Of a DNA stretch of 64,000 nt, positions 48,914 through 63,700 are shown piece after piece. The first letter of the stretch is position 1, and every line of letters starts with the position of its first letter. This DNA is from Lepidurus packardi (lineage: Eukaryota; Arthropoda; Branchiopoda; Notostraca; Triopsidae). Position numbers and translations under genes: made by a program. The stretch spans positions 3,890,375-3,954,374 of the forward strand of contig JAKZAN010000002.1 of NCBI GenBank assembly GCA_023053545.1, written 5' to 3'. The notes beneath the pieces were generated by a model that saw nothing but the letters and a program-made list of their open reading frames with translations, was not told the origin of the DNA and made no database searches.

Positions 48914-49630
48914 GAGCAAAACAACACATTCATTGATGGAAAAATGGGAATGCAGGGCAAAACTTGGCAAAAGTTGAACTGCTAAGTTAGAATGTATGAG
49001 AGAGGGACAAAGAAGTTTTAAAATTGTATCAGCACATGCCCTGTTTATAAGAAGGAAAGATGTCCTCCTCTTTCGGTGTTTTGTTTCCGCTTTAGCTAAA
49101 GTTTTTGGTCCTTGGGCCAAACACTTGAGTGAAAAAGAAGGAAAAAGACTTGCTGCAGAGCGGAAAACGGGTTAACGTGTAGGAGTTTTTTGTGTACAAG
49201 TTCCTTAGATGGTGTAAACTAGAAGAGAGACAAGGAAAGGGGGTAAAAAAAAGTAAATAACGAAAATGAACCCCCGTCCCCAGTTAAGTTGGAACTTTCT
49301 GGTCTGTTGGATGTCTTTTTTTAGTACCCATTTTTTTACCCACCCTCTGATCCTGATTTGACTTTTTTTTTATATCGGTTAGAGAGCTTAAAACTCCAAC
49401 AATTTGGTTTGAGTTCTTTATCTGTGTATATAATTTTGTACAGTGAAAAGATGTGAGCCAGCATGGCAAAAATTGATTGCACATAAAAGAAAAAAGGCGT
49501 TGTGAAGGTTAAGACTTAAGAACGCTGCCAAGTTTTAATGGATGTTTAAATCTGTGTTGATTGTGTACATTGTAAAAAGTGTAAATAACACCCCCCAAGT
49601 TGCAATTTCCCCCAAATCCCAAGGTGGACA

Positions 49631-49636
49631 AATAAA
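49631..49636 (+). terminator. Poly(A) signal of the membrane protein gene
   Basis: AATAAA about 720 bp beyond the stop at 48913; the intervening sequence would be a 3' untranslated region. No earlier canonical signal is as well placed. Confidence 0.5.
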
Positions 49637-51858
49637 ATGTTCATAATTCGAATATTCGCGCCGTTTTATTCAAACATGTAACGGTTTTTTGGGTCTTGCC
49701 ATTCGCCTTTCAGCGATTCGCTCTCGCCCATTAGCTAAGCGCAACTTCCTGTTGCAGTTTTCTAGTCTCCTATTTTCTTCCCATTTCTGAGTTTTTCTGT
49801 GAATCTGGAAAGTTGTTTTCGAATTCGCGCCATATTCATCACATAACATAGCGTTTTTATTTTGGTTTGTGCCTTTAGCCCCCCAGCAACTCGCTGTCGC
49901 CTGTTAGATAAGCGCAACTTCCTGTTGCGAACGTTTTCGAGGCTCGAATGTTCTGTGTTTTTCAATGTGTGGAAAGTTGGCAGGTGTGATTGTCCTCTCC
50001 ATTTTGAGCAGATATTTAAACGTATATCGTGCACACATTGTGATTCTAGGTAAGCTAAATACCCTTATTTACACCAATCTTGCAGAGAACACATTGTGTG
50101 TCGTGATATTTCGTTCACCACGTTTCCACACGCGACATGAGACGAGTCATAAAAATGAAGTAAAGCGAGCAGCCAGAAGAAGAAAAACTCGTTGCAAGAC
50201 ACGTCCAGGGCTCAAGTCATGCAGGCGTCTCATCGTAAAACATGATTACACGTTCTATTGAGCCCAGACGTCATGTTTCAGTGTCCAAGTAACAAAAAAA
50301 AAATAACTTTGCTCCTTGAAAAACTCCCTTAAGCCTTCCTTTACAAGTCATGTGGGGCAAGGAGACGCAAAAGTGCACAAAAGCCACAGTAGGGACGCTC
50401 AATGTTCGCAGCAAAACAAATTATTGCCCGTTTTGCTCAACAAAAGCTACATGGAGCTTTATCGGACGGACATACTGCCCGATAGTCGAGTTCCCTTAGT
50501 GCTTGTTTCGGTGAGAATAAGCCTTTTCACTCTACTTTTTGTGTTTTCAGCTTTTTAAATTTATTTTAGATGCCTGTTCCTTTGCATTTCTTTGTTGTAA
50601 ACGTTTTGCAAACAAAAAGTGGCCCTTTTCACGTTTTTTCAGCTTCACATGTTGTGTTAACTGTTAAGCAAGGGGCCCAACTTGATCCCAAGCGGACTGG
50701 CCCCTTGTTGTTTGCATAGGTCATGTTGGGTTAAGAAATCAGTCCAGCCAGAGTCTTGGGCCATGCTTTACGGCGCCTTCAAGCCGGTAAAGCTTGGTGC
50801 GTGCTCAACAACCTAACACTCCAAAGTCGTGTAAACTTGGTTAGAGGGGGAAAAGCTTGCTTAAGCACACACAAAACGCCCACCATCTCCTTGAGAACAG
50901 AACAGGACAGACGGACTTTTAGCTATCACGTTTTGTCCCCACTGTCTCTAAATGCTTTCTTCTTCATCTGCAAGCTTTGAATTCTATGGTCCACACCTGG
51001 TGTCCTGCTTAGTTTACGACCACTTATGGAGTTTCTGGAACGAAGCCTTTGGTGAGATGCTGTTTCTCTCTCGAGAGAGTGAGAGCGCTCTCTTTTACGC
51101 CTTTATCAAATTCTTCCTCTTACTAATCCTCTTAAGCAAATGCGAAAGTGAAGGGCCGGGGCCCTAAGGTATTTAAATAGTGTTTAGATGAAGGAAAGAG
51201 ACAAATGAGCTGTTTGCATAGCAAGGCTAAAAGCTTGCTATTTATATCGAAAGTAGCTAAACAAAATATTGCCCTAACGTCCAATGTTAAAAAGTCAAGA
51301 CGTTTTACCCCAAATAGAAAAAGAAAAAAAGAAAAAGTCCAACTTAACGCTCGACACCTTGATTGGTTTGTTTTGGCTAGCTCTAGCTAGCCCGAAATTG
51401 GCGCCTTCAACCAAAACGCTACCGATTTGCCGTCTTTTCTTAGTTGTATACATGGACCAAAGTCTTTGGGCCCAGGGTCCTTTCAGTACCAACACTTTTT
51501 TCCCTACTTTTTTTAAGGCTGTTAGCCTTCCAATCTCTTGGCGTTATTTGACTTTTACATTTTATCCCTTAGCAATAAGCAAATTCCAATGTATCCCCCC
51601 CAAAAAAATAAATCACATAAAGTAGCTCCAAGTTCCGTCGATCCAATTTTGGGCAATACTTACAGAACTTTGGTACATAACTTGCTCCCATTCATAACTT
51701 AGCAGTTCCACGACACGCCTTTTCTGTTTGTATTCTATTTTTTATTTTTTTCTTAGCATCCAAAACTCTTTATTTGTTTATCGAGTTTTAAAGCGCAATA
51801 GTCACCGAAGTAAAACAAGTTTGTATTTAAAAATAGGATTTACTTGAATTTGTGACGT
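49637..51858. other. Intergenic region without supported genes
   Basis: Only short, unconserved open frames. A short duplicated block (CGATTCGCTCTCGCC...TAAGCGCAACTTCCTGTTGC near 49718-49755 and ACTCGCTGTCGCC... near 49888-49928) is visible. Confidence 0.5.
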
Positions 51859-52220
<362 letters not shown>

Positions 52221-54620
52221 AGACTCTTCGCTTTTAAGAGTAATGTGGACGACAAACATCTGTCAAGATCCCATAGAAGGATTCGTTTGGCTATTGCTCT
52301 TTCTAGAGCGAAAGTAAAAAAGTACGAGGAGTCTTAAACTTAGTTATACTTTTATACTGCGCTCATTAACAGGAAGCGATGTCGAGTTTTTTGGTATTTT
52401 CATACCAGGCATAATTCTTTTTGCATCTTAAGTCAAGATTGTTTTAAGCTGGCTTTGCTTTTTGTTCCTCTTCTGACTGGAGCTTCCATCACATGCGCTT
52501 GGCTTTTTCATCCTTGGCTTTTTGGTGCACGAAATCGTCATTTCAACCACCCCGTCGAGGCCTGGAGCGAATCATTTGCATAGTCAAGTGTCACCCCCTG
52601 AGGCATTCTGTTTGGGTCTTTTTTTGTCGCTTCTTCCTTCCGAAATCTTCCTTTTTCTCGGGCAAGTGCGGGCGGGTGTGCTTTCTCTCCGACTTGAAAC
52701 TTTTTTATTTGAGAAGAAGAAGAAAAAAGTCTCCAGCATCCCCAAGCAAGCTCTTTTACTGATTATCAGCTGCGGAAATTTCAAAGCAAATCTGGGAAGG
52801 AAATCTGGGGGCTTTGGCATCGAGGCTCGTTTGCATATGGCAAGTCGTTGCCTGCAGATGACGACCCCACATTTCCATTCTGTATGCAAATGTAAAAAGG
52901 GTGACATTATGTGTCGTCTTCTTCCGCGGGAGCTTTTATCCCTATGAGCCTTGTGCAATACACCCAATGACGTCGATAGTAACCCAATTCCTGATTTACT
53001 CAATACACTATTGCCCCCCCCCCCAAAAAAAAAGGCTGCCAATTGAACTAAATCCAAATCAGAGTTAACATGAAAAGTATCGACTGAAAGCAAAAGTGCG
53101 TATTAAAAGCTGTTACATTTTTTATTAATACGATTGTTTCATTTGCAAAACAGCCCGAAGTAACGGTACGAATCCCGGCTTGACCTTAGGGGAAACGTCG
53201 GAAGCTTCTTATGTTGGTAGGACTACTGCTATGTCACAGAGGGGCTACCGCTATGGCCCCGTAAGATAAAGAGAAAGAGGGAGCAGCGTTACTTTAACCT
53301 GCCATGCCTATAGCTTAATAACGCAATCATGAATAATAACTAGTGAACCGAAAGAACGTTGCTCCTTGGTCAACTTTTCATTGTTGGACAGAGGGGGGGT
53401 GAGAAAGCTAGAACACTACACTGCCATGTGCCAATATCGCAATAAATGGGGTTATAGCAAACAAGTCTGAAGTAGCAAGTTTTGGACAGTAGCCCATGTT
53501 CGCATTTTCCGTTTGCCTTATGTCGAAAGCATGGCGCCATGACACATGGGGGGTCCTTAAGTAGATTTTCTTAACAATCCGAACCGTGTGTGTTATAGTG
53601 TGTGTCTCCCTCCTCTACCAAAGCCATCAGTCAGGCCATCTCCCCGTTTGTGTTGCCCTTTTGCTCCAGTGTATTGCTAACTTCCCTATTTAATGATGCT
53701 TCACTGATAACCGTCTGCTGTCTTTCACTCCTTAAGAACGCTTAATGAACATCCGTTGGAGCCAAAAAGGAAAAGCCTAAAAGGATATCGACTTGGGGTA
53801 GTTCGAAGAGCTGTAGCCCTTTTTCCGTACACATACGTGTACATACACACACAACTCGCCTCATCATCTCGCTTCCACATCTTTCTGAAGTCCCAATGCC
53901 TTGGCGAGCCAGCCCTCTGACTGTGCTTATCACCACACCCATTTATACATCCATCAGTACTCTTAGCCAAAAGAGCTATTTTTTTCTTTTCGGTGCAGAA
54001 ACTCTAGCGGTGCGCCATTATGGGGCCGTAATCTTGGAAATCTGACAGCTTCAAAGCAACAAGACAGAGTGTCTGAGAGAAAGGTCTCTATAGTGAAAGC
54101 TTTCAGTACATTTGCCAGGAACATGATCCATTAGGAAACTTTGTCAATGAAGTTGAAGTTGATAATGAGCTACTACACAATTGGCACGGACTTGCTCTGC
54201 GTGGGACAGAAAAGGGAGAAAGAGAGACAAATCTTGGGTGTGGGGGCTTGCAATGTGAGCTTTTGGCGAGCCGAGACCCGAGAGAAGCTTCATCAAGAAC
54301 AAAAGTTTTCAAGTGTGCTGTGGGCGGGGATGGGTTACGGACGAAACGGATGGATCTGTCTAGCACAGGAGTAACAAAAGAGACCCACTATTGCCCGTCC
54401 CAGCATGAGTAGTATCGGGTGTATTATGAATTTACATAGAGTGGACAAACCCTTGGGCACCCTAGGGTACCTTAGAGTTATCAGGACGTGGCCAACCAAG
54501 TTTTATTAAAGGGCAATAACCACCAAATCATGTTGACATTTTGATGCATGCGTTTTAGTTTAGATTCTAAGATTCACCCATTCCAAGAAAGACTGAACGT
54601 CCGAGTTAGATGATAAGCCC
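52221..54620. other. Intergenic region without supported genes
   Basis: I see no gene, only short open frames with no recognisable domain, homopolymer runs near 53016-53032 and unique-looking sequence. Confidence 0.5.
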
Positions 54621-54624
54621 TTTA

Positions 54625-54700
54625 CGAGTTACTGGCATGCAAACTTTGCGTGATGACGTCACGGACGTGTCATCTTGGCCGAGGCGCTTGATACCATGTT
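54625..54700 (-). repeat. Dispersed GACGTCA/GCATGC family, copy 8
   Basis: On the minus strand it reads GCGCCTCGGCCAAGATGACA, CGTCCGTGACGTCATCACGC and AAAGTTTGCATGCCAGTAAC, in family order. Confidence 0.7.
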
Positions 54701-57700
54701 GCAGTGTTACCATTTGCTCCCATGCACTATTGAAACAGTAAACAACCCATGAATATGATCCGTTGTGACGTCAGAAAGGAAAGTGGTCCTATTTTATTCA
54801 TTTTATGATTTGTAATTTTTTAAATAAAAACGATATTTTCGTGTTTTTTTAACATAACCAAGCAAAGACTGAGGGTGCCCCAGACTTTTAAAAATAGAAC
54901 AAAAAACAAGAACTCATCCAGACAACCTTTCTTTCGCTTTATCTAGAAATTTCTGCAAAATAATGCAATTTTCTAAAAAAAAAAAAAAAATTTAAAAAAA
55001 AATGCAAAACTACTTGAAAAAATCTGGAAAATGTACTTTAAAGAAGTACAGAGTTGAACAAAGGTGAAATAAACTTAAATCAAAAGCTGAAATATGAAAG
55101 CAAAATGGCGAAAGTCTATTGGTTCTGGTGCTACTTGGTATAGTATTACCACGGACAAAAAAGTACAACTCGAAACTCAATTTTTTGCTCTGTTTTTCCA
55201 AGACAAAGGTTATTTTTTGGGTGGCTATTGCCCCGTTAAGGTCCAAAAGGTTTTATCTATTTATTTTTTGTAGTTCCTGTTGTAAAAACTTCGCTGATCT
55301 TGACACTTTTCCCGCACTCACTAGGCACGTATAGAAGAGGAAGACAGATCCTTACATTGCTGGTCTCTTTTCTTGCTCCTTAGCTCAGCTTTTCTCCGCA
55401 GTCATAAAGCACTCGGCGTGAATGACGATGGTGACGGTCCCTGAGGAAATTAGAAACGACTGCTCCTTGTTGGTTGGCCGGATCTTTGCAGGAGATGTGC
55501 GATACGAGAGCAGCAAGGCCGTAATACACTAAAACTTCGGGCTACAAGCCTTTGTTGCCCAGTATTTTCTTACGTCCTTCTCATACCCCCACCAACGTTA
55601 TATAATAACACAGAACAGGCACTCTCCAGCTTGGGTTTAGTGGGTTGCGGGAACCTTGTCCTTGTACTTTTTCCTGCAATTTATTTTTTATTTTTTATTG
55701 AGTCCTCCTAGGTCACTTATTGTTGGTAGCCTTTTCTTCAGGACCCAGGGTGTTCAGGATTTTTTTTAGGGCGGTTGTTGCCACTTGGCTGTTGGCTACA
55801 GCAGGGGGTGGTGGCATTATCTTCATTTAAGGGTGCCTGCTGTTGGTCATTGCATTCTTCACGATTCCCCCAATCTTTTATTTTTCTTCTTGCCTGGTAC
55901 TTATATAATACCGAGTTTGTTGGGTCCAAGACTGTGTGTGTTCGCTTTTATTACTGTTCGTGTCTTTTCACACGACTTGGGATACCAAAGTATAATGCCG
56001 TATGGAGTAGGGTATCTTCTTTCTTTTTTGTCAAGAATAAACAAAATAAGCCCTCCTAGGTGTGATAAAAAGTAGCCTTAATAACAGAAAAGAACGACTA
56101 TAGAGCAAAGCTAACAATGCAGGGTTCTCAATTTTGGTACTCCTTTGTGAGCCCCTGCAACTGTTGGGAAAGGAATTATTTCTTGTAAGTTTGAGCCACA
56201 TGGTCTTGACAACGTGCTCAATAGCTTGCCGTAGTGCCATAGTCAAAGCAAGTACCAACAATGAAACATTACAATATCCACCTATCGGGACTTCCTTGTG
56301 TCCAAACTCTGCATCTAATCTCCTCGAAGCACAAGTAACCACAATGAAAAATTAAAAGCTCCTATATAAGTTTGCACAATGTCCATACAATAGCTCAATC
56401 CCCACAAAAAACCCACCAACAATGAACAATTATGGTATACTGCGATGTCAGAACTGTGGTTGTAATTTCCTTCAAATTGTGACTATTGTTACGTCAGTTG
56501 CGTTGCAGTCGCCTGGATTGCGTAGTTTTGCATCATAAGGGCATTTTTAACATCCCTTTGACTTGCATGAAGAACCCCTTTAACACTTCATTAATGACAC
56601 AAAAGCACTGCTTGTGGAAGTGGTGAACGACTGAGTGCAGAAGGGGTAAGAAGAATAAGCTCGTTTTATTCGTTAAATTACTGGATTACTCCGTTGTATA
56701 AACTCGTAGGGAAAGTCACTTTGCTAAGCTGTTTTTCGGAGTTTCTCTCTTGAGATTTGCCTTTGCTGTATTGATCCAAAGCGAAGAGACTTAGAGAGTT
56801 TCCCCGCGCAGTACAGCACAGTAGTGGCAAAGAGTAATCAAATTAACCTTGGTAGTTACATGTCTTTCCGGAAATCTTGCTTGCCGTCTTTAATGTGACA
56901 ACGAAAAGGGTCCCCCTTTGTGATACAAATGCGGGAAAAGTTGGGCGATCGGAGAACTCGAGCAAAAAAAAACGAAACGCTTATTTCTACCGCCCAGGCT
57001 GCCGGCAAAGGAAGAATGGAGGTGGTCTCTTTGGAAAAAATAAAGTTAAAAGAATAAAGGAGAGCACGTCACTATTTAGTTGCTGGATGTCAGATAGACT
57101 CCTCAATTCCAGCTGGTTTTAATTGACCTGAGTATAAAGCGATGGCGTCATGGACTTTTTAGGGGACTTGGCTAAGTTTTTTGTCCTTGGTTGGTCCAAA
57201 GTGTATTTCTCTACCGGTTCGTTGGGTTATAGCGATGGCGATAGAGACATAGAGCAGAGAGACCTTTAAAGCTTCCATAAAATTCAATGGAAATTGTGGG
57301 CAATTGAAGAGTGAAGAGCTCGCAGAGACAAGAAAAGGAAGCCCGTTGTTGTTGCCATTTTGGTGGCTGGTAACAACTTTGGGGTCTCTCTTCTCTTCCT
57401 CTTCTACTAGGTTATCCAATTTCTTCGGCCAAAATTTCCCAAGATAATAATAATGAAAGGAATCACAGTGGTGGTCTCTCGAGCACTGAACAAGCCAAGG
57501 TCTTGGGGCTCTAAACCGAGCAAGATAACTCAATTGCCAACTATTCCTCAATTGCACTTGCTAGAGTAGAAAGCTGTATAGCTTCGACTCCGCTCGGGAG
57601 TGAGACAATAAAATGCCGAGGACTCGTTCGATATGCTGCTTAAACTGGATACTGCCGTAGTAAAAAGGAGTAAAAAGTGCCAAGAAAATAAAATAAAAAA

Positions 57701-59972
57701 AAGAAAGAGAGACTGAGATTGAAAGACAACCTTTTTATTGGCCCTGCTTTTCGCTATAGAATACCGGTCTTTGCCACCCAAAAATATCTAGACCACATTT
57801 CCACGCTTTAGGATCTGTTTACCGGTACTTTTCACCCAATCCAGAATAGTGGCTCTTTTTTTTATTTTTATTTTATTTTTTGTTATCGGTTTTCCCCTTT
57901 AATTAGGGAAGTTCTCAAGCTTGAAAAGTCGTTAAGCGATATGAAAACACGAACATGAAACGCATCTTGTTCGATGACAACTTCGAAAAGGGTCCCTATT
58001 TTATTTCGGAGCGGTTTCTGTATTTTTTTTTTTTTTTTTTTTTTTTTAAGTTTGAGGGAAAAAATTTATTTTGGGTTTTAACGTTTGAACCATTGTTGAG
58101 ATTGAACTGAAGCAAGATGAAACCGACAGATCGGCTAGGCCTATATATTAGTAATCAGCGAGTCTCATCTTTTTTTGGGCCCCCAAAGCTCGATTTCCTC
58201 GTCGCATTCGTCTTGTGCATAAACCCGTCAAGTCGAGGAAGGAAATGCTGCGTGTTCTGAAGATCGACAGTACACAAAATGAGACAAGTCAACCCCCCAA
58301 ATATCGCTCCCAATGTCTGCAGTGATAAAGATCGAGGGGCCGTAGAGCTGTGGGTTTTTCGAGAACTGGACATCTTCAAAAACCTCCCTTCACTTCAATA
58401 TCTATCGAGTCCCCAAAGAGCGAGTACGTTGAGAGAGGGTTTTTGCCTTTACCTTTTACTTTTTGCCCCCTTTTCACCCTTCACCCCCACTATAACTAAT
58501 GGGCCTAGAAGCTATTTTCAAGGCGCCAAGAGTTGCCATTTCTGAAAGGGGGGTGGGTTTATACGGTTACTGGGATCCTAGGCCATTTGGGTAAAGCAAA
58601 AAAAAAAGTTACCAGACGAGGTTGTATCTCTCTCTCTCGGGGAAAAAAATCTCTAGAAAATGTGACATTGGGCAGACTTCAGGGCAAAATATTGTTTCTT
58701 TTAGTGTGAACCACCATTAATACTTTTCCCTCCCATCTAGGATAGTTCCATACATCCCCTAGGTTTGGAACGATGATGATTATCATGGTCCTCCGCGAAG
58801 GGAAAGTGTTCATTCAGCCCATGTGTTAGCTTAAAAGCAAACATCTGACAGCCGCATCTCCCGCAATTACTTACAGCATCATTTTTCTGTTACGTTCACC
58901 CTTTTTGTATCTGAAACGAGTATTTTGCTTCACAAGTTATACATGTGAAAGGAATGTGATGAGGGTAGTAATGCTTATGTATTTATGTATTGTCTTTTAG
59001 TATTGATGGTGGACCGTAGATCGTGGATCCTCGCCAAAGGCGGGTAGGAAATGGAATAAAAAAACAAAGAAAAAAAGGAATAGGGAGGGCAGGATATACG
59101 CGACATTGTTTATGCGTGTGATTGCTTCCTCGGATGGAAAGAAAACCCCTTATCGGCTACTTGGTTTATGGGAGTCCGTCGCAAATGCTGATGGCCGTGG
59201 AGCTTTGGCAACTTTACTTGGCTTGATACTACTCACACACGTACACATACAGACACACACACACACTGACGTCCTTCGGACCCTGCAGAATTGTCTATCA
59301 CGGCCAAGGCATCATCCAACATCCTCTGTCTACTACAAAAAGCTCTTTAGGGACTTGCAGTTGGAGGCCTTGCTCTGGACAGATTCATAAATCCCACGTT
59401 AAAGTTTAAGCGATTTATTAGACTTGGAGTTCCTTTTCATCCTATTTTTTGTATTTTTATTTTTGGGTACTTGCGACAAAGCAGACAAAGATGGGGACTC
59501 ATAGTGAGAGAAAAATGCTCGTTGCTGCAGCAGTTAAGACGCTTTTATTGCGTTCTGGGATTATGAATATATACGGGCAGGAGAAACTTTGGGTTTACTG
59601 AGAAGTCCTGTAAATTGCAGGCCATGTGTCATTGCACATGTTGGAAAGACAATTAGCAGGGCGAGAAACTGGGAAAGCTATCCTGAAATGCGAGACAACG
59701 AGCCCTGTCCTCGGAGAAAAGGGAAACTTTGAAGAGGAGAGGGTTGGGGTAAAGCTCTTTAAGGCATTTAAACCTCGTTGTTAGTCACATGTCATTTCCA
59801 GCTCAACACAAAAGCCATATCCTGGACATGCTCAAGATATTCCCACCCAACTTCTCTTCGTTTTCCGGTACTATCTCGTTTTGATGAGTATTGCGTATCG
59901 GGTGGACTCAGGACATCCTTCAACTTCACCCTAAACTTATAGGAGGAGGTTTATTCTGAATTATTTGACATA
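54701..59972. other. Intergenic region without supported genes
   Basis: No gene recognised. It includes homopolymer runs (A near 54977-54990; T near 58026-58047) and a short (CA)n stretch near 59235-59265. Confidence 0.5.
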
Positions 59973-60335
59973 CATTACTGTACTATAGTGTAAAAAAATC
60001 TACCCAATGCATACCCAAGAGATCGCTTGTCCAATTATGTTTTCTTGGCTTTTACTGTCCAGCGGGTTTAAACTTCTCTTTCATTCCCTTCTTTCGTGTT
60101 AAAACCAAACCGGACTCCTAAATCGTGTTCAGATTAAAGTCAGAATTTTCTGTTCTACTTATACTCATTTCACTGTTCGAAGGAGTTCGGTTTGGTTTGA
60201 ACACGAAAGAAGGGAATGAAAGAGAAGTCACTGGACAGTAAAAGCCAAAAAAAAAAAATTGGATAAGCGATCTCTAGGGTTGACTTTTTTATTGCATTGG
60301 GTAGATTTTTTTGGACACTATAGTACCGTACAATG
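59973..60335. mobile_element. Long-arm foldback MITE, about 363 bp
   Basis: The left end CATTACTGTACTATAGTG followed by AAAAAAATCTACCC is matched in reverse at the right end (GGGTAGATTTTTTTGG then CACTATAGTACCGTACAATG). Pairing continues through GAGATCGCTTNTCCAAT, TTGGCTTTTACTGTCCAG, CTTCTCTTTCATTCCCTTCT and TTTCGTGTT to near the centre at about 60150. No coding frame. Confidence 0.88.
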
Positions 60336-60760
60336 CCGTCCAAAAAGTTACAGACGTTTCACGTAAGGTCAGCCCGGAATTTGAATTATGAAATGGAATT
60401 ATGAAATGTAAGCAAACAAATTTTGGATCCTAACGGGGACTTTTTTTTGTTCGTTGACTTCGGCTTGATGCTACATCGCTCGGCAGCTTCTTATGTAAAG
60501 GGAAGGATAATGTCTATACGTCGTACAGTACAATCCCGTCCGAAAGAAAAGTTACCGACGTTTCCCGTAAGGTTAGCCCGAACTTGTAGCGTTAGTTGGC
60601 CTGCTTTACTTAGTTCGAAACGACACAAGAATGAATTATGAAATGGAAGGGGAAAATGTTTGGATCTAAACGGGGACTTGTTCGCTGACTCCGGCTTGAT
60701 GATACATCGCTCTGTAACTTCTTTTAGGGAGGGAAAGGAATAGTTTATATGTCGTACTGT
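60326..60760 (+). repeat. Tandem duplication of about 200-bp units
   Basis: Units at about 60326-60525 and 60526-60760 share CCGTCC-AAAAGTTAC-GACGTTTC, CGTAAGGTNAGCCCG, GAATTATGAAATGGAA, GGATC-TAACGGGGACTT and GGCTTGATG-TACATCGCTC. The first begins inside the right end of the foldback element, so that end sequence (CGTACAGTACAATCCCGTCC) is itself repeated. Confidence 0.8.
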
Positions 60761-63700
60761 ATAGCACATCTGTGTTGTTTTTGCCTAAGTAGCGCGAGCT
60801 TATGTTTCCTTAAACGCTGTGTATCTGTGACGGACATCTGGTCGAGTCGCATTTTTGCCATTCCACACAGGGTCGGAGGGAAGTTATCTGGCAAAGCAAC
60901 AAAGGTTTAGCATACATGTTGTAGAGCTGGCTGGCCAAGCCAAAAGAGGGTTAAGAAGCTCTACGGTTGGTTAGTACAACAATGAATCTCGCCTGCTGGT
61001 TTTGCTGTGCGACAAAAGTCGGTCATGTGCGGAGGCGAGGATAACAAGAAGGCTTTCTTGTGTCCGTTTCAAACTTTGTGTATACTTGTATACAATATAC
61101 TGTACCCCAAAGTTCATTTGGGAGACTCGCTCAGAGTTAAATGTACAAAGTGCCAACTGCCAAAGCCCCTTTTTTCATCAAAAGAAAAGGTTCAACCGAG
61201 TGTTTATGTCGCGTTCGATTCGTATATTCAACTCTTTTTCTCCCCCTGCTTTACCCCCCTATCCAACTAACTCCTGCTGGATGGATCATTGTATAGCCAG
61301 TAAACAGAAATGCCATCTAGACTTTAGCCTTTTGGCCACCCTATGAATCCATAAGACATCAACTCGGGTGGAGTGAACGTTACTAGACTGCGTTTTCGAT
61401 CTGAATTTCTTTTGTTCGGATACCTTCTCTCCAACGACCCCTATACGAATCCATACATCCGCGTCTCTATCATCTTTATCATAGCTCAAACCAAATACTG
61501 TTCCCCCTCTTCCTCACACTACTGATAAAAGGAATCTGGAACAATATTGTGTTGACACTAAAGATGAGCAAAAGCGTGGCGAAAGAAGCTTTGGTGGATC
61601 TATTGCGAAGTCGTGTTTCGAATTCCGGAATTCAGATTTCATAAGCCAGATGTGCATATGCGAAAAAACTGTTCGTCTGTTTGCTTTTTTGGCTTCTTTT
61701 TACCCTTTCTTCCCATGAAAGGAAAAGGAAAGCTCTAAAGACTTGTTTGTGCTGATTTGCCGTTTGAATTTTAAGGGAAAACTTGATGGGCTTACGGGGC
61801 CTAAGCTAAAAGAGAGACCAAGATCAGTGTTAGAGATGCCCAGATGATTATCAAGGACCAACCGAGGTTCTTTTAAGAAGACTGTGTATATACCACCTCC
61901 TTGCGATACTAACCCTTTTTCCAGGGCAGAAAGGGGGACGTATATAGTGGAGACATTCCGAAGACTTAATCTTGCAGGATCGGAATGCTTATTTGGCTTG
62001 ACAGAGTCTTGAAGAGAACGGCGGTTGAGACTTTCTTCTGTTTGGCCATCCCGACCAGAAAGGGTTTCTTACTTTTATGGCATAGCTGTAATGCTCGAAA
62101 TTAGAAAATTTCACTTAACACGTATGGGGGTACTCGACCTTCGGGTACCCACGGTACTGCCCACGCTTCCCGTATTGAGTGCTTGGTCTTTTCATGGGGC
62201 AAGGCCGAAACATAATAGAATAAAAAGGAGAAACAAGCCAAGCTCTCTGTTTTGCGATGATTCTGGGGAAGGGAATAAGAACTCCAGCCAAGTGAATTGT
62301 GACTTCTGGGCAGCGACTTTCCATTTGGATTTCTAATAAGCATTGTGTATTTATGCGCATACGAGATGCAAGTGACAGACAAGAGATACACACAAGACAG
62401 ATGGATGACTTCCCATATCTGGGCATCATATCATTTGAAAAGATAACGCTTGAACTGAGCGGGAAAATGCACAACTCTGCCATTGGTGAACTATGGGTCT
62501 ATTTTTCTCGCACTTATTTTTTATACATTTTTTTCTTCTTTTTTTTCAACAAAAAAGTGAAATGTTATTTGTCGTCAGTTTTCTAGACACTGCTTTTGTT
62601 GAAATTGTTTGTCAGAGCATTCAGTCAATAGCAACGGTTTGGTTTTACACATGACTTGACAACTCTGGCTCGGGTCACAAATGAAAATGAACAAAAAAAC
62701 TTAAGTACTTTTTTAAACAAGTCGTCGCGGTCGCAGTGACATTTATTTTTTATTTTATAGTCGAGGGATTATGCATATAAGAAATGTCAATATTAAGACC
62801 CAGTTTTGAGGGGAGATAACTTTTTCTTATGATTTGTTTAGACATTTTGTCCCATCCTTTTTTGTGTCCATGTGTCGACAGCATTTTGTCTCTTTTCACG
62901 GACTAACGCCTTCTGACTGGGAAGCCGATTCATGTTTCTTTTTTTTCTTTTTCCTTTTCTCTTGTCATTTTTCTTTTTTTTTATGTTATTGATTCCATAG
63001 ACATCCGTATATAGGATCTCAATCCGTCGCGTAAGATTGCAGCGTTTGATTAGCATATACAAAGTTCTGTGATGGGAGAATTTTAGATTCCGGATCTGTG
63101 TTCAATTTTAATCCGAAACATCACTTCAGCACTTTCTTTTCTTTTAAGAATCTTTTTTATATTTCTTTTATGTATGAAAGTCGTATATTGAACCAAAAAA
63201 GCATCTGGTTCATATCGTCCACACTGTGACGCTGAGGAGTGCTGATGCCTCAAGTCATTATGGTATATTCATTTGGAGAGGGTTATTATGTAGATCCTTT
63301 TTCTTGGAGGGCGTTAATGACAGGCAAATAACCCCTAAAAATATTTTTAAAAAATTAATAATAACATGTTTGGGGTAAAGGGAAAGAATGTGCGAGCTGG
63401 TAGCTTAATGAGTTGGAGCAAGAGTTCGAGCCTATATGGGTAATGGGCAGAGACGGTTAAGAGGCCATAACTGATTCTCGATGCTTTATACCTCGTATGG
63501 GTCTAATCTAGAAGGATTGTCGGTGTATCCGTGTGTGTAAGGGATGGAAAAAGAACATGGCACATAAGGATCCTTCGTTTGCATCTTGAGGGGGTGAGTT
63601 CGTGGTGGGTATTATGTGTGTGTATTGTACCGGTGCCAGATGCCTCCCCGTCCTTGTCCGGAAAACTCCGGCAGCCAAGAGCCGAGGCAAAACCCCCAAA

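Noticed and set aside
63398-63432. tRNA-like A box (TAGCTTAATGAGTTGG) and B box (AGTTCGAGCCT)
   Set aside because: The two boxes are only about eight bases apart, far too close for a tRNA or tRNA-derived SINE head, and no cloverleaf can be drawn.
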